A stretch of DNA of 64,000 nucleotides from an uncultured Verrucomicrobiota bacterium (lineage in GTDB: Bacteria > Verrucomicrobiota > Kiritimatiellia > CAIVKH01): contig CALMUP010000020.1 of the NCBI GenBank assembly GCA_937872895.1, positions 29,970 to 93,969 of the forward strand, in the 5' to 3' direction. A program made the position numbers and the translations under genes. Of the stretch, positions 23,027 through 32,784 are shown one piece after another. Numbering within the stretch: position 1 is the first letter of the stretch; each line of letters opens with the position of its first letter. The notes under the pieces were generated by a model. It saw nothing but the letters and a program-made list of their open reading frames with translations, searched no databases and was not told the DNA's origin.

Positions 23027-24121
23027 TCAACCCTTCCGGTCCACGAGGTGGATGAATCGTTCAAACAGGTGTGCCGCATCATTCGGGCCGGGAGCCGCCT
23101 CGGGATGGTATTGCACGGAGAACACCGGCAGCTTCTTGTGGCGCTGGCCTTCCGAGGTCTTGTCGTTCAGGTTGATGTGGGTCGTTTCCACCTCGGCGGG
23201 CAGGGAATCCTTGTCCACCGCGAACCCGTGGTTCTGCGAGGTGATGTCCACCCGGCCGGTGGCGAGTTCGATCACCGGCTGGTTGCCGCCGCGGTGCCCG
23301 AACTTGAGCTTGAAGGTCTTGCCGCCCATGGCGAGGCCGAGCAACTGGTGGCCGAAGCAGATGCCGAAGGTCGGCAGGCCGGTCTCGATGATCCGGCGCA
23401 GTTGGCGCACCGTGTCCGGCACCCCTTCCGGATCGCCCGGGCCGTTCGAGATGAAAAAGCCGTGCGGCTTCAGGTTCAGGATGTCATCGGCCTTGAACCG
23501 GTTCGGGAAAACATGCAGCCGGCAACCGAGCGCCGACAGGATGCGCAACTGGTTGGTCTTGATGCCGCAGTCGATCACCGCGATCACGCGCGCGTTGCCT
23601 TCGGATCCGGGGAACACATAAGGATTCTTCGTGCTGACTTCGCTGCAGAGGTCGCGGCCGACCAGTCCCTGCGAGGCGCGGGCCTTGGCCACCAGGCTGG
23701 ACGGGTCGGTGTCGATCGACGACATCACGCATTTCATCGCGCCCCGCGAGCGGATGTGGAAGGTCACCGCGCGCGTATCCACCTGGTGGATGCCGAGGAT
23801 GTGGTGGCGTTTCAGGTATTCGGGCAGGGTCAGGTCGGCCCGCCAGTTGCTGGCGATGCGGCTCGCTTCCCCGATGACCAGGCCGCGCGCATGGGGCTGA
23901 TACGACTCGTTGTCCTCCGGATTAACCCCGTAATTGCCGATCAACGGGTAGGTCAGGGTCACGATCTGGCCATTGTACGAGGGATCGGTCAGGATTTCCT
24001 GGTACCCGGTCATCGAGGTGTTGAACACCAGTTCGCCATGGACCTCGCCGGGACCGGTAAACGACTCGCCCTCGAAGGTAGTGCCATCTTCCAATGCAAT
24101 CAGTGCTTTCATAGGTGTCAT
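23027..24121 (-). CDS. carA: Carbamoyl-phosphate synthase small subunit
   Basis: Glutaminase subunit of carbamoyl-phosphate synthase; it hydrolyses glutamine and channels ammonia to CarB. The 364-aa protein has the CarA N-terminal domain ([54 protein letters not shown]). The class I amidotransferase domain has nucleophile Cys in [19 protein letters not shown] and the His/Glu of [13 protein letters not shown]. The ATG at 24121 has GGAAGGGA upstream; a second ATG three codons in is possible. Its mate carB is separated by guaA. pyrG lies 61 bp upstream on the same strand. Confidence 0.97.
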   Translation of the reverse strand: MTPMKALIALEDGTTFEGESFTGPGEVHGELVFNTSMTGYQEILTDPSYNGQIVTLTYPLIGNYGVNPEDNESYQPHARGLVIGEASRIASNWRADLTLPEYLKRHHILGIHQVDTRAVTFHIRSRGAMKCVMSSIDTDPSSLVAKARASQGLVGRDLCSEVSTKNPYVFPGSEGNARVIAVIDCGIKTNQLRILSALGCRLHVFPNRFKADDILNLKPHGFFISNGPGDPEGVPDTVRQLRRIIETGLPTFGICFGHQLLGLAMGGKTFKLKFGHRGGNQPVIELATGRVDITSQNHGFAVDKDSLPAEVETTHINLNDKTSEGQRHKKLPVFSVQYHPEAAPGPNDAAHLFERFIHLVDRKG

Positions 24122-24182
24122 GCGATCCCTTCCCGTTCATCAACCGCAGCGGAGGAGCAGGAGCTGTTACACGCCTGCCGGG

Positions 24183-25856
<1,674 letters not shown>

Positions 25857-25919
25857 TCACAGGGCTTGATTCAAGCGGTTCGAACGCGGGGAAAAGCTGT
25901 GAAAAAGCGCGCCGAAACC

Positions 25920-26690
25920 TCAGGGCGAGGTGCGTGCTACATCCGTCTTGCTGCCCGATTCGGGGGCTTGGCTGAGTTGGTCGATTTCCACCGGGTGAAG
26001 AATCCGGTCGTAGATGCGGACCTCGTCGATCTGCCCGATCCAGCCGCGCCCCGGTCGGGAACGCCCATCGCGCACCGCGCCAATCAGCAATCCATAACCG
26101 CCGTGGTTGGCCCCGGTCTCGCGTGACGCGCCCACCAGCCGCCCGTTGACATAGAGGCGGGTCGAAGGCGCGGCGTACTCATCGACGACCAACAGCACAT
26201 GCCGCCATGCGCTCGGCGATCCTTCAAGTGGTGATGTAACCACCGGCTCACCGACGCAACAGTCCGTAAAGTTCCCGGCATGGCTGGTCAGCACCGGCTG
26301 TCCGCCCGAAAGTCCCGCCGCAACCTGGTAACGACGGTTGTCACCAAGGATCGGGCGCGCTTCTTGAAAATTGGCCAGCGATTCCGAACGAACCCACAAG
26401 GATACCGAATACTGGTGCTTTTCCCAGGGCTCAATCACATAAGGATTCAGAACTTCGATCCAGTCATCCACGCCATCAAAGGCCATCGCCCCGCCAAACA
26501 GGCCCGCCCCTTGATGCGTGGCCCCCCGTACCATCCCGTCATTCCCGCCCCCGCTTTCATCCTGGATCCGACCTGCCACCGGAGCCTTATCGAAACTGTA
26601 ATATACCACCAACCCCTGGTCTGAACCCCATGCCAAGCCTCCAGCACCCAGTAGCGCACCTGCCAGCCACCATGACGGAATAATCTTCAT
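25920..26690 (-). CDS. Secreted LamG/concanavalin A-like lectin-domain protein
   Basis: A 256-aa protein with a signal peptide (MKIIPSWWLAGALLGAGGLA, cleavage about residue 22) and one LamG-like jelly-roll. Typical landmarks are LVVYYSFDK, DESGGGNDGMVRGATH, GGAMAFDGVDDWIEV, YSVSLWVRSES, WRHVLLVVDEYAAPSTRLYVNGRL, and the closing GQIDEVRIYDRILHPVEI. Two adjacent cysteines (TDCCVGE) could form disulfides. These domains bind carbohydrate or protein at the surface, but the ligand is unknown. No anchor is visible after the domain. A sigma-54-like promoter on the minus strand sits only about 15 bp upstream of the ATG. That would leave almost no leader and no visible Shine-Dalgarno site, so the message may be leaderless, or the start or promoter may need revision. 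Confidence 0.8.
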   Translation of the reverse strand: MKIIPSWWLAGALLGAGGLAWGSDQGLVVYYSFDKAPVAGRIQDESGGGNDGMVRGATHQGAGLFGGAMAFDGVDDWIEVLNPYVIEPWEKHQYSVSLWVRSESLANFQEARPILGDNRRYQVAAGLSGGQPVLTSHAGNFTDCCVGEPVVTSPLEGSPSAWRHVLLVVDEYAAPSTRLYVNGRLVGASRETGANHGGYGLLIGAVRDGRSRPGRGWIGQIDEVRIYDRILHPVEIDQLSQAPESGSKTDVARTSP

Positions 26691-26704
26691 TCAATAGCGT
26701 AAAA

Positions 26705-26720
26705 AGCACCCAGCGTGCCA
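26705..26720 (-). promoter_or_regulatory. Sigma-54-type -24/-12 promoter upstream of the LamG gene
   Basis: Read on the minus strand: TGGCACG-CTGG-GTGCT followed by TTTT. It matches the RpoN consensus TGGCACG-N4-TTGCW at every position but one, with exact spacing. The predicted transcription start is near 26694. Confidence 0.62.
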
Positions 26721-26974
26721 GTTCACCTGAAATCAGCCCGTCCGCGCTCATCCAGCATGGGAAACCGTGTAATCAGCATCAGTTTCGCGGGTTGACGAGC
26801 TCAAAACACCACAGAATAACCGGATTTCTCGCCGCGACCTTCTCGCTATTGCAAAAGTGAAATACCTTTTCTGGCCAGAGCGTGCCACTTAGGCGATGGC
26901 GAAACGATAAACCGGGGGTGTGTTCTTAAAATGGTAGGCGATTTACCCCTGGAGAGGGTGGTCTTTGGGGGTTC

Positions 26975-26990
26975 TGGCATACGACCTGCT
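26975..26990 (+). promoter_or_regulatory. Sigma-54-type -24/-12 promoter upstream of the 1459-aa secreted protein
   Basis: TGGCATA-CGAC-CTGCT matches the RpoN consensus at the invariant GG and GC with exact spacing. The predicted start is near 27001, giving a leader of about 116 nt before the ATG at 27117. Confidence 0.58.
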
Positions 26991-27116
26991 ATTCAAAATC
27001 GCCGTTACGCAAAACCGATAAATCGCGCCAGCAAGACAACATGGCGTTGGTTGGGGTGGTTGGGCGTACGTCGGTTCATGAATGAATAACGAAACGAATA
27101 CACGCAGGGGGATGCT

Positions 27117-30100
27117 ATGAAGCGAATCGGGAGGTTGCCAGAGGGGACAGTGGGTCGGAGCGATACGTTCCGGCGTCATGTATCGTGCTTGGGCATGGTG
27201 GCGCTGTTTGGTGCGGCGATGATGGGTGGTGCGGGTCCCGCATCGGCTGCGGGGTTTGATCGTGCCGCCGATCCGGTTTATGCCGATGGAATCCTGGATG
27301 TTAACGGTGGCTCCGGTTTCGGGGCCTGGCAATTGAATCCGGTGGAAAATTCGGAAGACCAGGGTGTCGTCCTGGGTGATTCCAATACCAATGGTGATGC
27401 CGGAGGCCCAGGCATCAATACCGATGATCTGGCTTTCGGCCTGTATGCCCGCAACGGCATGGTAACCGAGGCGATCCGTCCATTCGCTTCTCCGCTGGCC
27501 ATCGGTCAAAGCTTTTCCATCTCGTTCGATAATGGATGGGTTGAAGGCGATGACTCTGCCCAAGGCGTTGTTCTGGAAGATGTGGACGGCGTCGGCCGGG
27601 CCACCTTCGTGATCCGCGCCGGTTCCTCCACCTACCTCATCGAGGACGGTGACGGGGTGCTCGATACCGGCATCGGCTTTACCGATGGCGGGCTGGACCT
27701 GACCTTCCTCATCACCTCGCAGGACACCTACGATCTGACCGTCCATGCATTGGCCGAGGACTTCATCACGGTATTCGAAGGCCGTGTGCTCGGCGGCAAC
27801 CCCGACGCCCCGATGGTGGCCGTCCGGGCGTTTAACGCGAACAATTTCGAGGAAGGCAGTCCCGGCCGCGACCTCTTCATCAACAACCTTGAACTCGGTT
27901 GCCCCGATGCCTCCGAATGCGGCATCACGATCGCTGAAGGATCCGATTTTGTGACCCCCGGCTCGCAAAATGTCTTCGCCGGTCCGGAAAACGGCGAGGA
28001 ATTCCGTTGGACCCTCGAAAGCAACAGCAGCGGCGCTTCGATTGTCGGACCCGATAACCAACAGGTTGTCGTCATCGACAACGGCGGCGAACCCGGCTTC
28101 TACGATCTCTCCCTGGAAGTGGTCGTGGATGGCTGCCCCCAGGCCTGTCTTGTTGGTGTGACCGTTGATTCGCTGCCCGCCCCCGAAGCCGGCAACAATA
28201 GCCCGATCTGTGAAGGCGAGGATCTGGTGCTGACCGCTTCCGAAATCGAAAATGCCACCTATACCTGGGTCGGTCCCAACCTCTTCCTCTCCACCGAACA
28301 GAACCCGGTCGTCGTTTCCGCCGAACTGGCCGCCGCCGGCGAGTACAGCGTGTCCGCCTCGGTGAACGGCTCCCCGTCGGCCATTGCCACAACCTTCGTG
28401 GACATCAATCCCGCTCCGGAGTGCCTGATCAGTGGCGAAGAGGTGATCTGCCCCGGAACCGAGCAGGTCGTGTACTACGCGCCCAACGATCTCGTCCTGT
28501 ATGAGTGGACCCTCGAAGGTGACGCCACCTATGAAAATGATCCCGTCGGCGGCGTGGTCCGCATCATTCCCGCCGAGTCCGGCACCTTCACCCTGACCTT
28601 GACCATCCAGGATAACAACGGCTGCGCCGTTACCTGCACCCGTACCGTACACATCGGCGACAATGTACCGCCGGAAATCACCTGCCCCGATGAAGCAGCC
28701 GTCGCTCCCGGCGAGGATTACAGCCCTGACGCGCTGGGTTATGCCGTCGCCGTGGACTCCTGCGACGGCGATCCGGTCATCTCCTATTCGGATGAGGAAG
28801 TGCCCGGCTCGTGTGCCGGTTCCACCATGGTCATCCGCACCTGGCGCGCCGAGGACATGTATGGCAACGTCGCCACCTGCGAACAGGTCATCCACATCCA
28901 GGATGTCAATGGCCCGACCCTCGAAATCCCACCCAGCGTAAACCTGACCTGCGGCGCCGACACCTCGCCGGAAGCCCTCGGTTTCGCTTCCGCCCTCGAT
29001 GATGTCGATGGTGCCGTGGCGGTTACCTACCAAGACGAGGTGTATGTCCTCGATTGCGAAAATTTCGTCGTCATCGAACGGGTGTGGACCGCCGTCGATT
29101 CCTGCGGCAACGTCAGCGAGGATCTGCAGACCATCACCATCGAAGATACCGAAGCCCCGGTCATGGTCGTCCCGGCCAGTGTCCAGCTCCCGTCCGATGC
29201 CGACACCTCCCCTGAAGCCATCGGCTTCGCCGTCGCCTCCGACAATTGCGACGGGGAGATCGACATCGCCTTCTTCGACGAGATCGTCGAGGGTGCCTGC
29301 GAACAGGAATACACCATCAACCGTTTCTGGTTTGCCACCGACCCCTGCGGCAATCAAGCCGAAGGCCTCCAGGTCATCCAAGTCGGGAACGGCCCCGTCA
29401 CCATCACCGTCCCGGATGAGGCCGTTTTCCAATGCACCGATGACCTCGCCCCCGAATCAATCGGCTTCGCCGAAGCCATCGACGGCCTCGGCCTGGCTGT
29501 CGAGCTGGCTTATGTGGATGAACTGATCCCGGGCGATTGCGGCGGACGCTTCATCGTCCTGCGCCACTGGCAGGCCGTTGACGCCTGCGGGAACCCGGTC
29601 GAGGCGACCCAGACGATCATCATCGACGACGCGGTCGCGCCGGTCATTACCCCACCCGCCGATGCCACCGTCGATTGCAACGCCGACATCAGCACCGAAG
29701 CCCTCGGTGTTGCCACCGTGGAGGATGCCTGCGACGAGGCCCCCGCGCTGAGCTATTCCGATACCATTACCCCGGGTGAGATCGCCGGCGTCTTCACCGT
29801 CGAGCGCGTATGGAGCGCCGTGGATGCCTGCGGCAACTTCAGCGAGGCCGTTCAGGTGATCACCGTCAGCGATGCCACCGCGCCGGAACTGGTTGTTCCC
29901 GCCGATGCCACCCTGGCCTGTGGCGATGACACCAGCGTGGAAGCGCTCGGTTCAGCCTCCGCCACCGACGCCTGCGACGAAAGCCCGGTCGTGTCCTACA
30001 GCGATGCCGTGGTCCCTGGCGCCTGCGCCGCGAGCCTGACCATTGAACGCACCTGGACCGCCGTTGACGCCAACGGTAATGCCGCCGAAGCCGTGCAGAC

Positions 30101-31496
30101 CATCACCGTCACCGATGAAACCGCGCCGGTCTTGACGCTTCCCGCCGATGCCAGCATCGCCTGCGGTGCCTCGTCCGATCCCTCCGCCACCGGAACCGCC
30201 ACCGCCACCGACGGATGCGGCGGCGATGTGATCATCACCTATTCCGATGATGCGACCGAATCGGGAATCCTCCGTACCTGGACCGCCACCGATGCCTGCG
30301 GCAACGCCGCCTCCGGCGTGCAGACCATCACCGGTAGCGCCGACACCATCGCCCCGGTCCTGACCGTCCCGGCCGACGCCACCGTCGCCTGCGGCGCTGA
30401 CACCAGCGTCGACGTGCTCGGTTCCGCCACCGCCTCGGATGGGTGCGACCTCGATCCGGCCGTGTCGTTCAGCGATGCCGTCATCGCCGGCCCCTGCGCC
30501 GGTTCCTACCTGATCGAACGCACCTGGACCGCCGAAGACGACAACGGCAACACCGCCAGCGCCGTGCAGGTCATCACCGTGCTCGACGAAACCGCCCCGG
30601 TCCTTACCGTACCGGCGGATGTCGTGCTCGGCTGCGGCGCCTCCACCGCCCCGGCCAACACCGGCTTCGCCACCGCGACCGATGCCTGCTCCGCGCCGGT
30701 CGCCGTGACCTATGCGGATGAGCACGTGGACGGTTCGATCATCCGCACCTGGACCGCGACCGACGCCTGTGGCAACGCCAGTTCGGCAGAGCAAGTCATA
30801 GCAGCGAGCGGTGGTGGCGGTGGTGCACCGGTCATCCATGTGAATCCCATCGTGGCCACCAGCGCCTTCGTCGGCCAGCCGGTGAACTACCCCATGCCGA
30901 CCGCGACCTCCGCGTGCGACTCGAATGTCACCGTGGTCTGCTCGCCAGCTCCCGGCTCCATCAAAGGACCCGGTCTGTACCAGATCACCTGCACTGCCAT
31001 CGACTCGGCGGGAAATACCTCCACCAAGAAGTTCACCCTCGTGGTGCTGGAGTCCCTCCGCGTGGTCGTTGATTCACCGCTGAAGGACGACAACAAGGCC
31101 GACAACATCGAGACGGACGCCGACAAGGAAAACAGCTTCCAGGTCGGTTCCACCCTCCCGGTGAAAGTCCGCCTGCTCGACTCCAAGGATCGCGACATGA
31201 CCCTCCTGTACGGCCTGACCGTCAGCGTGAAGCTCGACGTATCCCACCGCCAGCCCGCAGCGAATGGATCGGCCTTGATCGCCAACCTGCCGGTCTCCTT
31301 CAGCGGTGTCGGCTGGTCCAATGGTCAGATGGCCTACAAGTTGTGTGACTTCCAATACAACCTGAAGACCGCCGGTTATCCCAAAGGCACGGAGAAGAAC
31401 AACACCTTCATCCGCGCCCGGATCTCCGTCGAGTCGCTGCTCTTCCCCGGCGTGACCATCGGTGAGGAAGATGTTCTCCTTGAGAGCAAAAAATAA
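27117..31496 (+). CDS. Large secreted multidomain protein with tandem HYR-like repeats
   Basis: A 1459-aa exported protein. The signal peptide spans about residues 1-44 (hydrophobic core CLGMVALFGAAMMGGAG, cleavage after ASA). Residues 45-260 form a beta-rich, lectin-like first domain with acidic turns (DGDGVLDTGIGFTDG). Ig/PKD-like domains with paired cysteines follow (about 260-515). Then nine tandem units of about 80 residues run from 518 to 1231, each starting P-x-hydrophobic-x-x-PADATVACG and containing a DACD and WTAVDACGN motif. A tenth HYR-like unit and a C-terminal domain (FQVGSTLPVKVRLLDSKDRD) close the protein. No sortase, PEP-CTERM or type IX signal was seen. Such repeats give long adhesive or structural stalks. 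A sigma-54-like promoter lies upstream and a strong terminator follows the gene. Confidence 0.85.
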   Translation: MKRIGRLPEGTVGRSDTFRRHVSCLGMVALFGAAMMGGAGPASAAGFDRAADPVYADGILDVNGGSGFGAWQLNPVENSEDQGVVLGDSNTNGDAGGPGINTDDLAFGLYARNGMVTEAIRPFASPLAIGQSFSISFDNGWVEGDDSAQGVVLEDVDGVGRATFVIRAGSSTYLIEDGDGVLDTGIGFTDGGLDLTFLITSQDTYDLTVHALAEDFITVFEGRVLGGNPDAPMVAVRAFNANNFEEGSPGRDLFINNLELGCPDASECGITIAEGSDFVTPGSQNVFAGPENGEEFRWTLESNSSGASIVGPDNQQVVVIDNGGEPGFYDLSLEVVVDGCPQACLVGVTVDSLPAPEAGNNSPICEGEDLVLTASEIENATYTWVGPNLFLSTEQNPVVVSAELAAAGEYSVSASVNGSPSAIATTFVDINPAPECLISGEEVICPGTEQVVYYAPNDLVLYEWTLEGDATYENDPVGGVVRIIPAESGTFTLTLTIQDNNGCAVTCTRTVHIGDNVPPEITCPDEAAVAPGEDYSPDALGYAVAVDSCDGDPVISYSDEEVPGSCAGSTMVIRTWRAEDMYGNVATCEQVIHIQDVNGPTLEIPPSVNLTCGADTSPEALGFASALDDVDGAVAVTYQDEVYVLDCENFVVIERVWTAVDSCGNVSEDLQTITIEDTEAPVMVVPASVQLPSDADTSPEAIGFAVASDNCDGEIDIAFFDEIVEGACEQEYTINRFWFATDPCGNQAEGLQVIQVGNGPVTITVPDEAVFQCTDDLAPESIGFAEAIDGLGLAVELAYVDELIPGDCGGRFIVLRHWQAVDACGNPVEATQTIIIDDAVAPVITPPADATVDCNADISTEALGVATVEDACDEAPALSYSDTITPGEIAGVFTVERVWSAVDACGNFSEAVQVITVSDATAPELVVPADATLACGDDTSVEALGSASATDACDESPVVSYSDAVVPGACAASLTIERTWTAVDANGNAAEAVQTITVTDETAPVLTLPADASIACGASSDPSATGTATATDGCGGDVIITYSDDATESGILRTWTATDACGNAASGVQTITGSADTIAPVLTVPADATVACGADTSVDVLGSATASDGCDLDPAVSFSDAVIAGPCAGSYLIERTWTAEDDNGNTASAVQVITVLDETAPVLTVPADVVLGCGASTAPANTGFATATDACSAPVAVTYADEHVDGSIIRTWTATDACGNASSAEQVIAASGGGGGAPVIHVNPIVATSAFVGQPVNYPMPTATSACDSNVTVVCSPAPGSIKGPGLYQITCTAIDSAGNTSTKKFTLVVLESLRVVVDSPLKDDNKADNIETDADKENSFQVGSTLPVKVRLLDSKDRDMTLLYGLTVSVKLDVSHRQPAANGSALIANLPVSFSGVGWSNGQMAYKLCDFQYNLKTAGYPKGTEKNNTFIRARISVESLLFPGVTIGEEDVLLESKK
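28668..30809 (+). repeat. Nine tandem 80-residue HYR-like units within the coding sequence
   Basis: Nine in-frame units of about 237 bp, each encoding a beta-sandwich module. Units 5-9 are the most alike (recurring PADATVACG, SVEALGSA, WTAVDACGN), while units 1-4 have diverged. This suggests recent expansion at the 3' side. Repeats of this kind can be miscounted in short-read assemblies. Confidence 0.8.
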
Positions 31497-31513
31497 ATAG
31501 TGGTCCATCGCCC

Positions 31514-31541
31514 GGATGGGAGCCGGCAACGGCTCCCATCC
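31514..31541 (+). other. Strong stem-loop after the secreted-protein gene
   Basis: A perfect 12-bp inverted repeat (GGATGGGAGCCG and its complement) closes on the tetraloop GCAA. No U-run follows, so it may stabilise the mRNA 3' end or assist the adjacent terminator. Confidence 0.7.
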
Positions 31542-31548
31542 ACTTCTT

Positions 31549-31579
31549 GGCCGCGGGTGGGACCACCCGCGGCCTTTTT
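31549..31579 (+). terminator. Rho-independent terminator
   Basis: A perfect 12-bp stem (GGCCGCGGGTGG with its complement) around a 2-nt centre is followed at once by five T residues. It ends the message of the 1459-aa protein. Confidence 0.88.
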
Positions 31580-31852
31580 GTATCCTGTGTTCAGAATCGA
31601 ACACCCGACTCCCTGATTTCGGGTAGGAATGATCAAGTTTGTTTATCGAAAATTGGAAAAACCGACCGCTTCTTCCTCCGACATCTCCCTCAACCCTACG
31701 AGTGTCGTCCTGTCAGATGATATCGAAATAGAGTATAACTACCTTATTTATAGCAGGTTGTGTGCTGTTTTGCGGGATGATGCGCCTGATATAACGAGGG
31801 CGACCGGGCACATGGCACGGCACCTGCTTTTTGAGAATTAGGGGAAATACTG
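31580..31852. other. Intergenic leader region, A+T-richer than surroundings
   Basis: No gene seen. The stretch 31625-31770 is noticeably A+T-rich (GATATCGAAATAGAG, CCTTATTTATAGC), a plausible site for activator binding. The sigma-54-type element at 31813 lies at the right end, followed by AGGGG and the ATG at 31853. Confidence 0.5.
31813..31828 (+). promoter_or_regulatory. Sigma-54-type -24/-12 promoter for the 309-aa/2222-aa gene pair
   Basis: TGGCACG-GCAC-CTGCT followed by TTTT matches the RpoN consensus except one base, with exact spacing. The predicted start is near 31839, immediately ahead of the AGGGG ribosome-binding site at 31840. Confidence 0.65.
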
Positions 31853-32782
31853 ATGATGCAGCGATTGGACATGACAAACGTGAGAAGCGGTGGGGGTGCG
31901 CGCTGGCGCAGCCTGGCCGCCGTCCTCCTGTTTGTCCCGGGCTTGGTGTTGGCGTCATCCGCGGTTCCCGTCATCTCCCAGATGGTGACCGTTTCCAGTC
32001 CCGTGGTGGATGAATTCGGTCTGCGCCTGTTGGGCACCGATCCCGCTGCCGATTATTTTGGCCATGAGGTGGTGGAAGGGGATCTTGTGCAGATTTTCAC
32101 CGCGACCGATGGCGTTGCCTACCCGCCCTCCATCGAAGGGATGGCGGATCCCCGCAATACGCTCCTGCTGGAAACCCGCATCGGACGTGGTGCCTCGGTG
32201 GATCAGGCGAACCCCGGGATCTTTTCGGTGCACCTCTCGCCGCGCCCTCCCGCCAACACCCGCCTGTTTGTCCGGATTTTCAATGCCCCGACGGTCGGTG
32301 AATCCTCCTACTATGCCGACTCGCAGGTGTTCACCGTCAGTTGGACGGTGGACTCGGTCTTTGTGGCCCAGATTACCTCGACGTCCAATCCCTTGGATGA
32401 TGCGGATGATGACGGCGACTCCATCATCAACTCCATGGAAAAGAGCATCGGCAGCGATCCGGGCCTGATCGATACCGATGGCGATGGCTTTACCGATGTC
32501 GAGGAAATGCTCGCCGGCACCAACCCGTCCGATTCCGAATCGATGTTTGTCGTCGCCTCCGTGACCCCGGTCCCGCCGGAACACGTGCGCATTCGCTGGG
32601 CAACCGAAGCGGGACGCACCTATGCCATTGAACGCCAGGATGGACTGATCGGGGAACATCCGGTTACCGTGGTCCGCACCCTCAAGGGCACCGGCGATGA
32701 AGCCGATGTCACCCTCGAAGTGACGGGCGACGCGACCGCCTTCTACCGGGTGAAAGTATCGTTGAGTGAGGCATCCGAATAA
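31853..32782 (+). CDS. Secreted protein with thrombospondin-type-3-like calcium-binding repeats
   Basis: A 309-aa exported protein with a signal peptide in the first 36 residues (WRSLAAVLLFVPGLVLASS). The centre is beta-rich. Residues about 180-225 carry aspartate-rich EF-hand-like loops, DDADDDGDSIINSMEKSIG and DTDGDGFTDVEEMLAGTNP, of the type that bind Ca2+ in secreted bacterial proteins and are often followed by a C-terminal beta domain, as here (RIRWATEAGRTYAIERQDG through TAFYRVKVSL). The last section resembles the short autotransporter-like 'FYRV' beta endings found in many PVC secreted proteins. AGGGG lies 8 nt upstream of the ATG. Only 2 bp separate it from the 2222-aa gene, so both share the sigma-54-like promoter. 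Probable surface partner of the giant protein (inference). Confidence 0.78.
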   Translation: MMQRLDMTNVRSGGGARWRSLAAVLLFVPGLVLASSAVPVISQMVTVSSPVVDEFGLRLLGTDPAADYFGHEVVEGDLVQIFTATDGVAYPPSIEGMADPRNTLLLETRIGRGASVDQANPGIFSVHLSPRPPANTRLFVRIFNAPTVGESSYYADSQVFTVSWTVDSVFVAQITSTSNPLDDADDDGDSIINSMEKSIGSDPGLIDTDGDGFTDVEEMLAGTNPSDSESMFVVASVTPVPPEHVRIRWATEAGRTYAIERQDGLIGEHPVTVVRTLKGTGDEADVTLEVTGDATAFYRVKVSLSEASE

Positions 32783-32784
32783 TC

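Larger units (their letters stand above)
26691..27116. other. Divergent intergenic regulatory region between two secreted-protein genes
   Basis: A 426-bp gap with no credible gene. It contains two divergently oriented sigma-54-like promoter elements (annotated separately) near its left end and at 26975. The central A+T-richer stretch of about 250 bp is where RpoN enhancer-binding-protein sites would be expected, but I could not pick out a convincing operator. A further GTGCCA at 26883 has the wrong spacing for a -24/-12 element. The right end carries AGGGGG just before the ATG at 27117. Confidence 0.55.

Noticed and set aside
26868..26888. Fourth sigma-54-like element (GTGCCA at 26883, minus strand)
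   Set aside because: The distance between GG and GC is one base short, which abolishes RpoN recognition, and no gene start follows nearby.
26943..29432. Long 829-codon open frame on the minus strand
   Set aside because: It lies antisense to the 1459-aa secreted protein, which has a signal peptide, ribosome-binding site and clear repeats. The antisense translation is Gly/Asp/His-rich low-complexity sequence typical of a shadow of G+C-rich coding DNA.
28668..30809. CRISPR-like regular repetition
   Set aside because: The repeat period is about 237 bp, in frame and coding for beta-sandwich modules. There are no short identical repeats with unique spacers.
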